This document shows positions 1-4,529 of a DNA stretch of 7,728 nucleotides, piece after piece. The position numbers and the translations under genes are program-made. The DNA is from Chloroflexota bacterium (GTDB lineage: Bacteria > Chloroflexota > Dehalococcoidia > UBA2979). Position 1 is the stretch's first letter, and the number at the start of each line of letters is the position of its first letter. The stretch lies in NCBI GenBank assembly GCA_002710905.1, contig PAJB01000012.1, positions 1 to 7,728 of the forward strand, read 5' to 3'. Under the pieces are notes generated by a model. It was not told the DNA's origin. It worked only from the letters and a program-made list of their open reading frames with translations, and did not search any database.

Positions 1-1
1 C

Positions 2-634
2 ATTATTCCGTCACCAGTACAAAGCCCTCGTCCTCCAATAGCCTTTGCGTCTTCAACGCCAGAAAGATTAGAGTGGATAGGTGCCAATGGCTGGTCGTTA
101 TTACTTGGAACGCAAGCTCCACACTTTCTAGCTGCCCGAATGGAGCATTATCTTAAAGGAATGGATAAAGCCAATCTTAGTGTAGAGGAGCGTGCAAACG
201 CATGGAAGAATGTTAGTGTTTTACGACAAATTTATGTGGCTGATGAAGGGGAGGACTATGAGAAAGTTCTTTCTAATAATATGGATATTTTTGTTCGTAA
301 AAGTGCTTTAGCGAATTCAGGTATTGATGATTTACCAAAAGATGATTTTGATAAACGAAGAAATTCATATGCAGCGGGTGAGTGGCTTGTTCGAGGAACA
401 GCAGAAGAAGTAATAAATAAATTAACACCATTAGCAGAACTCGGCATTAGCAATTTAATGTGCTGGATGAATTTTGGACACATTGATGACAAATTGTTGC
501 GAGCAAGTATGAAACGATTTGCAGGTAAGGTAATGCCTGCACTGAAGGACATTAAGCCTAAAGATAATAAAATTAATGAATTATTGGAATCCAATCCTAA
601 GAAAGCTGTTTCAGCACACCAATGGCAACGCTAG
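2..634 (+). CDS. LLM-class (luciferase-like) flavin/F420-dependent oxidoreductase, C-terminal part, 5' end outside window
   Basis: The reading frame is open from base 2, so the gene begins before the window; the ATG at 140 is internal. About 210 residues are visible. The first stretch reads PVQSPRPPIAFASSTPERLE then WIGANGW, the typical LLM segment in which a Pro-rich strand precedes the S-P-E-R-L-E-W helix. Later come VLRQIYVADEGEDYEKVL and, near the end, RGTAEEVINKLTPLAELGI plus a final RFAGKVMPALKD helix, all usual for bacterial luciferase-like TIM-barrel enzymes. Known members oxidise or reduce small organic substrates with FMN or F420; the sequence does not settle which cofactor or substrate. 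The catalytic N-terminal half of the barrel is missing here. F420 use is plausible because fbiC and two split-barrel proteins lie within 6 kb. The TAG stop overlaps the stop of the convergent hotdog gene by 4 bases. Family assignment is firm, the specific reaction unknown. Confidence 0.9.
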   Translation: MIPSPVQSPRPPIAFASSTPERLEWIGANGWSLLLGTQAPHFLAARMEHYLKGMDKANLSVEERANAWKNVSVLRQIYVADEGEDYEKVLSNNMDIFVRKSALANSGIDDLPKDDFDKRRNSYAAGEWLVRGTAEEVINKLTPLAELGISNLMCWMNFGHIDDKLLRASMKRFAGKVMPALKDIKPKDNKINELLESNPKKAVSAHQWQR

Positions 635-1518
635 TCTCTTTGTTCAATCCCTCCGTAACCAATGGTGACTAATCTTTTATCATCCGTTTCTATTGTTAAT
701 TTACAAAGAGATTCTTGATCTGAATTTTTTATTAATGCTCCATTACAGCGCATTGTTTCACCAGCAAAAGTAGGCTTGATTAACTTAATATCATAAAATC
801 CATTAGTTAAAAATTTATTACCAAATTGTTTTGTTAAATATCGATTAATAACTGCGATCGAGATACATGCTTGCGCAGTAGTATTTGGCATTCCTCTTGC
901 CTTAGCCATATTTAAGTTTGTGTGAGCTGTAGATTCCCCAGGACCTTCAATATCATTAAATCTATTTTGATCACATATTAATTTCATCTCTTCCAATTTT
1001 TCAAGAATATTTTCATCTTCAATTGATGTATTTTTCTCGTTGCTTTCAACATAATGTTCTCTATCTGATTGCGTAGAAGGAAGCATAAAGGTTCGCCAGT
1101 GTTTTTGCAAAAGGACGTTATTGTCATCATAACTAGCTAATTGAAATGTTACAAATCCGTTTCCTCGCTTCACATATTTGTCTGTTACAGAACCTATGAA
1201 AGAAATTTCTTTATTAAGCGGAATTGGTGCATAATTTTTAACAACATATCTAGTTAATGGACCACCATAATTTCTATAGGGGGCTGTTGAATTCATTCCA
1301 GGGTAATACATAATATCCTGATGAGCATAATCCTGAGACAACGATTTGTCTCCAAGATAATCAAAAAAACCATTCCATTTGTTACTTGTTTGTTGATTGA
1401 TATTTATTGCCCATCTGCTTGGGAATTCTCCTAATTCAAAAGTATTAAATTCAATAGGCGGGAGTCCTTGATGAGGATATTTTTTAATAATTACAGGCAT
1501 TAACTCTTTATTATGCAT
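631..1518 (-). CDS. MaoC-like double-hotdog protein, probable acyl-CoA dehydratase/hydratase family
   Basis: The 295-residue protein has the length of a double hotdog. The N-terminal half (about 25-150) resembles the FAS1-like dehydratase half, with YGGPLTRYVVKNYAPI at 84-99 and KHWRTFMLP at 139-147. The C-terminal half (about 190-290) has the MaoC hot-dog helix, STAHTNLNMAKARGMP (196-211), then IKLIKPTFAGETM (244-256), matching the usual 'kPtfaGdtl' strand. Family members hydrate enoyl-CoA or act on related thioesters, normally in the cytosol. The classical R-hydratase signature has an Asp five residues before the catalytic His; here His199 is present but the preceding acid is Glu195 with altered spacing, so catalysis by the standard mechanism is uncertain. 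The start at 1518 has no evident Shine-Dalgarno; the ATG at 1500 follows AAAGAG at an unusually short 3-base spacing and is an alternative. It lies 7 bases downstream of crcB, likely cotranscribed. Its TAG overlaps the LLM stop. Confidence 0.78.
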   Translation of the reverse strand: MHNKELMPVIIKKYPHQGLPPIEFNTFELGEFPSRWAININQQTSNKWNGFFDYLGDKSLSQDYAHQDIMYYPGMNSTAPYRNYGGPLTRYVVKNYAPIPLNKEISFIGSVTDKYVKRGNGFVTFQLASYDDNNVLLQKHWRTFMLPSTQSDREHYVESNEKNTSIEDENILEKLEEMKLICDQNRFNDIEGPGESTAHTNLNMAKARGMPNTTAQACISIAVINRYLTKQFGNKFLTNGFYDIKLIKPTFAGETMRCNGALIKNSDQESLCKLTIETDDKRLVTIGYGGIEQRD

Positions 1519-1525
1519 AATTTTT

Positions 1526-1915
1526 CTAACTGAATATTTTTTTACTAATAATGTAGCCTACCATTACGCCTGTCAAAGTTAAAATAAATGTAGAAGCAAT
1601 GTAGATTAATGCAGATTTGATTCTATCATCTTGAATTAAACTAATTGTTTCTATTCCAAAACTTGAAAAAGTCGTGTAACTTCCTAGCACTCCTATCACA
1701 ATGAATGATCTTGTTTCACCAGAGAATTTTGAGGCAAGCCCACCTATAATTATGCCACCAATAAAACAGCCTGATGCGTTAACTAACAGCGTCCCTATTG
1801 GGAAACTGTTAGTTGCTAAGTTATGACTTGCTAGTTGAGAGATCCAATATCTTAATAAAGCCCCAATTGAACCACCTATTGCAACAGCAAAAAGATTCAT
1901 TATTTCTACTTTCAT
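1526..1915 (-). CDS. crcB: CrcB/Fluc-type fluoride ion channel
   Basis: This encodes a small four-helix membrane protein of the CrcB/Fluc family, which forms dual-topology dimers that let toxic fluoride leave the cytoplasm. Diagnostic motifs are all present, numbered from the ATG at 1900 (124 residues): GGSIGALLRY (9-18), GTLLVNASGCFIGG (36-49) with the pore Asn41, and GSYTTFSSFGIET (73-85), whose Phe78 and Phe81 correspond to the fluoride-lining pair of the family. The full frame from 1915 gives 129 residues; starting at 1900 matches the usual length better, since the protein then begins directly with the first helix, but neither start has a clear ribosome binding site. Only one copy is seen here, as expected for a homodimer. 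It is the first gene of a leftward pair with the hotdog gene, 7 bases apart. No fluoride riboswitch consensus was recognised upstream. The fluoride role is known for the family and is confident here. Confidence 0.95.
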   Translation of the reverse strand: MKVEIMNLFAVAIGGSIGALLRYWISQLASHNLATNSFPIGTLLVNASGCFIGGIIIGGLASKFSGETRSFIVIGVLGSYTTFSSFGIETISLIQDDRIKSALIYIASTFILTLTGVMVGYIISKKIFS

Positions 1916-1926
1916 TTAATCTGATA

Positions 1927-1955
1927 TGTATAATGAACTATAACAATAAATACAA
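1927..1955 (-). promoter_or_regulatory. Candidate promoter for crcB and the hotdog gene
   Basis: Read on the reverse strand, TTGTAT (1950-1955) and TATACA (1927-1932) are separated by exactly 17 bases. They are 3/6 and 4/6 matches to the sigma-70 hexamers. Transcription would begin near 1920, giving a leader of about 20 bases to the ATG at 1900 or about 5 bases to that at 1915. The -10 overlaps the forward TATAAT, so divergent transcription could be mutually exclusive. Confidence 0.3.
1929..1934 (+). promoter_or_regulatory. Candidate -10 hexamer (TATAAT) for split-barrel gene A
   Basis: A perfect TATAAT lies 59 bases before the preferred ATG at 1994, which would give a leader of about 53 bases. 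No good -35 hexamer is seen 16-18 bases upstream. In A+T-rich DNA a chance match is likely enough that this stays tentative. Confidence 0.35.
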
Positions 1956-1974
1956 ATAACTCATTTTAGTTATT
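1955..1974. repeat. Inverted repeat in the crcB / split-barrel A divergent region
   Basis: AATAACT (1955-1961) is perfectly matched by AGTTATT (1968-1974) around the 6-base centre CATTTT. It sits at the -35 edge of the candidate crcB promoter and in the presumed leader of the split-barrel gene, ahead of its ribosome binding site. It could be a dimeric repressor operator or a weak A+T-rich hairpin; it is not followed by a U-tract typical of a terminator. Confidence 0.45.
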
Positions 1975-1981
1975 ATTGCAT

Positions 1982-1988
1982 AGGAAAG
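1982..1988 (+). promoter_or_regulatory. Ribosome binding site deciding the start of split-barrel gene A
   Basis: AGGAAAG lies 5 bases before the ATG at 1994. The alternative TTG start at 1976 would place this site inside the coding sequence, so 1994 is favoured. Confidence 0.65.
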
Positions 1989-1993
1989 AAATT

Positions 1994-2584
1994 ATGGGTA
2001 AAAAATATGATGCTGAAAAAGAAGCAAATGCTTCTGAAGCTAAAAAAAATCTTGATGCTATTCACACCTTCATGACTGATTGGGATGATGTAGCAAAATA
2101 TTTATTAACTTACAGGAAAAATGGCCAACCTAGAATGAGACCTGTCAATGCATATATGAATGGCTGGTACATACAATCAGTCACCCAGAATATACATTTA
2201 AAAACTGCGCACATTAAGAATAATGATAATGTAGCATATCTTTTTAGTGGCATGTCTCCTCGTGAAAGAGGGAACGATCCCATAAATGTTTTTATTGAAG
2301 GCACTGCTGAATTAATTGAGGATCAAGAGCAAGTTTTTGAATTTTTAGAATGGCGTGAATCTATAACAAATACTGGTTTAAATACTCCAGGTGATGACTA
2401 CGTCCCATATGTTATTCAAGTAAGACCAAGATACATTCGAGTTGAAGGCTTTTCTGGCAGGAGACATCCTGTAATATTTAGAGATTTTTCTAACTTAGTG
2501 AAACCCGAGTCTATCGTTCCAAAGGAAGATTTTGACATTTCATCTGTTATACCTGAATTAGGCAATTATAAAGATCCGAGATAG
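1994..2584 (+). CDS. PNPOx-like/FDOR split-barrel protein, putative F420- or FMN-binding oxidoreductase (paralogue A)
   Basis: This 196-residue protein belongs to the pyridoxamine-5'-phosphate-oxidase-like split-barrel superfamily, which includes flavin/deazaflavin oxidoreductases. Visible family elements are RKNGQPRMRPVNAYMNGWYI (41-60), the substrate/cofactor strand pair; the KTAHIKNNDNVAYLF segment (70-84), equivalent to the 'K..n....dPrV.l' cofactor-binding stretch; VFIEGTAELIED (99-110), the G-x-A strand; and PRYIRVEGF (145-153). A longer frame begins with TTG at 1976, but the ATG at 1994 is preferred because AGGAAAG (1982-1988) precedes it at proper distance. It has a C-terminal tail of about 30 residues that its paralogue at 2587-3084 lacks. 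The two share many positions, for example TQ.I..KT.HIKN and LIEDQ.QV. Substrate is unknown; F420 use is inferred from neighbouring fbiC, while FMN or haem-related roles occur in the same fold. It ends 2 bases before the convergent paralogue's stop. Confidence 0.85.
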   Translation: MGKKYDAEKEANASEAKKNLDAIHTFMTDWDDVAKYLLTYRKNGQPRMRPVNAYMNGWYIQSVTQNIHLKTAHIKNNDNVAYLFSGMSPRERGNDPINVFIEGTAELIEDQEQVFEFLEWRESITNTGLNTPGDDYVPYVIQVRPRYIRVEGFSGRRHPVIFRDFSNLVKPESIVPKEDFDISSVIPELGNYKDPR

Positions 2585-2586
2585 TA

Positions 2587-3084
2587 TTAAAATTCCTTGT
2601 AAATAATCGCATTTTGTCCATGCCAGCCTTCTGCACGAACATATTCTGGTTTAGTTTTAACAAGGAATAAAAGATCTTCCGATGAATGACCTCTCCCAAT
2701 ACCATATTTACTTTCACGCATGTTGTAGAATTCCTCAACTTGATCCTGATCCTCTATCAAATCAGCATTGCCTTGTAGCCAGACAACCTTAGGATTCCAA
2801 CGATTATCATCTCTAGTCTCTTTACCAACCCATAAATATCCTACAATTGGGTCATTTTTAATATGAGTGGTTTTTGGCTGTATATCTTGTGTCATTGTAT
2901 GCACCACCCAATTATCAAGAATTGTAGATACAGGTCTCATGATTTCTCTACCATCTTTTCTACGTGTCATCATGTAAGCCATACATAACTCTTTATTGCT
3001 TATAAAGTCATGAATCTCTTGTTTGTACTCTAATGCTTTTTCTGGTGAGAGGCCTTGTTCTTTTACCCATTGTTCATTTGCCAT
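2587..3084 (-). CDS. PNPOx-like/FDOR split-barrel protein, putative F420- or FMN-binding oxidoreductase (paralogue B)
   Basis: This 165-residue protein is a diverged copy of the one at 1994-2584. From the chosen start, shared elements are RRKDGREIMRPV (41-52), TQDIQPKTTHIKNDPIVGYL (65-84, the cofactor-contact segment with the more canonical K-N-D-P-x-V form), LIEDQDQVEEF (109-119), MRES and PEYVRAEGW (146-154). Length is usual for single-domain F420- or FMN-binding split-barrel enzymes, which work as cytosolic homodimers. The longest frame starts with ATG at 3096, but that ATG overlaps a textbook ribosome binding site, GGAGGA, placed 5 bases before the ATG at 3084, so 3084 is the better start. 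The gene lies 64 bases downstream of the MFS gene on the same strand and could be its operon partner or have its own promoter. Cofactor and substrate are inferred only from fold and context. Confidence 0.86.
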   Translation of the reverse strand: MANEQWVKEQGLSPEKALEYKQEIHDFISNKELCMAYMMTRRKDGREIMRPVSTILDNWVVHTMTQDIQPKTTHIKNDPIVGYLWVGKETRDDNRWNPKVVWLQGNADLIEDQDQVEEFYNMRESKYGIGRGHSSEDLLFLVKTKPEYVRAEGWHGQNAIIYKEF

Positions 3085-3088
3085 AACT

Positions 3089-3094
3089 TCCTCC
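3089..3094 (-). promoter_or_regulatory. Strong ribosome binding site deciding the start of split-barrel gene B
   Basis: On the reverse strand GGAGGA occurs with the GGAGG core 5 bases before the ATG at 3084. It is the best Shine-Dalgarno sequence noted in the window. It overlaps the upstream in-frame ATG at 3096, which argues that this ATG is not the real start. Confidence 0.8.
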
Positions 3095-3148
3095 ATGTTT
3101 TATCAATTTGTTCAATTACATTAACATAATAAAAGAAAAATTAGCTAT

Positions 3149-4414
3149 TTATTCTGTGCTTTTTCTAATAACTGGCCAGTAGTAGCCAATTATTAACATA
3201 GAAGTGAAACACAAAGCAGCAATAATCATTATGCCATTTTGAGTACCAAATTGACTCGCTAATATCCCGATCAATAATGAACCTAAAGGACCTGCTCCTA
3301 TTGCAATTGACAGAGCTCCCATTGTTCGACCACGAATTTCAGGATCAGATGAAACAATAGTTAAGGTAGTTTGCATAGTTGCAAAAGACACCATGCCGAA
3401 TCCAGCAGTAAAAAGAATTGCCATAGATAAAAGGTAGATGCTGCTATTTGCGAATAAAAAAATACATAAAGTTAAAAATAACGATCCAAAGAAGTACACT
3501 CTTGCATAATTATTATAATTTACCTTTGTAGCTATAACACTCGCTCCAATTAAAGCACCTGTTCCTTCAATTGCTCCCATTAATCCAACTTGAAATGGAT
3601 TAGCTTGCAATATTTCTTTGCCTACTACAGGAACCATGTTGAAATATGGAAATGCAAATAAATTCATTGCAAATGTGACCATAATTGTTGCTTGAAGAAG
3701 ATTGTTATTTTTTATGTAACTTATTGCCTCCTTTGTATCATTAATGAACCCCAAGATTTTTTTACTATGTTCGGTTTTATAGATATTTTGATTTGAACCC
3801 TTAACGCCTAGGCACAAAATACTAACAATTAAAAATGATATTGCAACAGTTAGATAACCGCTCACAGGACCTAAGAAGGATAATATAGCTCCTCCCAAGG
3901 CGGGTCCAATAATCCTCGTGAATGCACTAGTACCAATATCAATACCAAAAGCCTTTCCAGCAATATTATTTGGAATAACATCTCCAATCATTGCTCTTCT
4001 TACAGGAAATTCATGTGCCCAGCATATACCTGCTAAAAACATTGTTATTGCAAGCATTGTGTAATTAATTTTATCTACGTGAATTAGATATGCAATTACT
4101 GCATAAATAATCCATAAAATTGCAAATGTTAAAAAAAGTATATATTTACGATTAAATCGATCTGAAATGATGCCGATAAATGTGCCAAATATTAATCTTG
4201 GTATCTGTCTATAGAAAAAAATCAATCCGACTAAAAACGCGGAGTTAGTTATTTCAAAGGTGTATACCCCCAAAATTAGCATATCTAGCCAGCGCATACA
4301 TGATGCAAAGCCGCCAATGAGCCATAATAACCTAAATTGTTTATTAGAAATTATTTTTAGAAAAGAAGTAGGCTCACTACTATCTGTATTCAGTGTATGT
4401 TGCGTCTCATTCAT
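3149..4414 (-). CDS. Major facilitator superfamily transporter, MFS_3/EntS-like exporter type
   Basis: The 421-residue protein has about twelve hydrophobic segments and a cytosolic loop near residues 195-222, the layout of a 12-helix MFS permease in the inner membrane. The motif A loop between helices 2 and 3 is GIISDRFNRK (81-90). FPVRRAMIGDVIPNN (136-150) and TRIIGPALGGAI (166-177) match the exporter-type MFS_3 group that includes the enterobactin exporter EntS and macrolide efflux proteins; a second-half motif-A relic is SSDPEIRGR. It probably moves a small molecule outward using the proton gradient; the substrate is unknown. The frame extends to a TTG at 4447, but the ATG at 4414 (protein begins MNETQHT) is preferred because the extra residues are not needed for the first helix; the ribosome binding site is weak (GACGAG about 9 bases before). 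It is divergent from fbiC and lies upstream of split-barrel paralogue B. Confidence 0.9.
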   Translation of the reverse strand: MNETQHTLNTDSSEPTSFLKIISNKQFRLLWLIGGFASCMRWLDMLILGVYTFEITNSAFLVGLIFFYRQIPRLIFGTFIGIISDRFNRKYILFLTFAILWIIYAVIAYLIHVDKINYTMLAITMFLAGICWAHEFPVRRAMIGDVIPNNIAGKAFGIDIGTSAFTRIIGPALGGAILSFLGPVSGYLTVAISFLIVSILCLGVKGSNQNIYKTEHSKKILGFINDTKEAISYIKNNNLLQATIMVTFAMNLFAFPYFNMVPVVGKEILQANPFQVGLMGAIEGTGALIGASVIATKVNYNNYARVYFFGSLFLTLCIFLFANSSIYLLSMAILFTAGFGMVSFATMQTTLTIVSSDPEIRGRTMGALSIAIGAGPLGSLLIGILASQFGTQNGIMIIAALCFTSMLIIGYYWPVIRKSTE

Positions 4415-4449
4415 TAAATTGTACTCGTCGAAAATATTGAAAATCAAAT

Positions 4450-4488
4450 TATGCTACGAACAATACGTTCATAGATGCAATATGCTAC
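4450..4488. repeat. 8-base direct repeat in the MFS / fbiC divergent region
   Basis: TATGCTAC occurs at 4450-4457 and again at 4481-4488, 31 bases start to start, close to three helical turns. The same stretch has TACGAA (4455-4460) matched by TTCGTA (4492-4497) in inverted orientation. This could be a pair of regulator sites on one DNA face between the two divergent genes, or chance in a short A+T-rich gap. Confidence 0.4.
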
Positions 4489-4497
4489 TTATTCGTA

Positions 4498-4503
4498 TAT
4501 GAT
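4498..4503 (+). promoter_or_regulatory. Candidate -10 hexamer (TATGAT) for fbiC
   Basis: TATGAT matches five of six bases of the sigma-70 -10 element and would place the transcription start about 20 bases before the fbiC ATG. No convincing -35 is visible 16-18 bases upstream. The second copy of the TATGCTAC repeat lies about 10 bases ahead, where an activator or repressor could act. Confidence 0.3.
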
Positions 4504-4529
4504 TAAGGTAACAAATAAATGAGAAAAGT

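Noticed and set aside
256..594. Reverse-strand open frame of 112 codons inside the LLM gene
   Set aside because: The forward frame has clear LLM motifs across the same bases, so the reverse frame is a shadow.
1976..1993. TTG start extending split-barrel gene A by six residues
   Set aside because: The ribosome binding site AGGAAAG lies inside this extension and is correctly spaced for the ATG at 1994.
1916..1993. Fluoride riboswitch ahead of crcB
   Set aside because: The reverse-strand sequence is almost only A and T and shows none of the G+C-containing pseudoknot stems of the crcB riboswitch; the gap is also too short once the promoter is placed.
3085..3148. Terminator between the MFS gene and split-barrel gene B
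   Set aside because: No stem with G+C pairs followed by a T-tract is present on the reverse strand; readthrough or a separate weak promoter is equally possible.
4415..4447. TTG start extending the MFS protein by eleven residues
   Set aside because: The extension adds no recognisable feature and an ATG at 4414 gives a normal N-terminus before helix 1; it would also use up part of the divergent promoter region.
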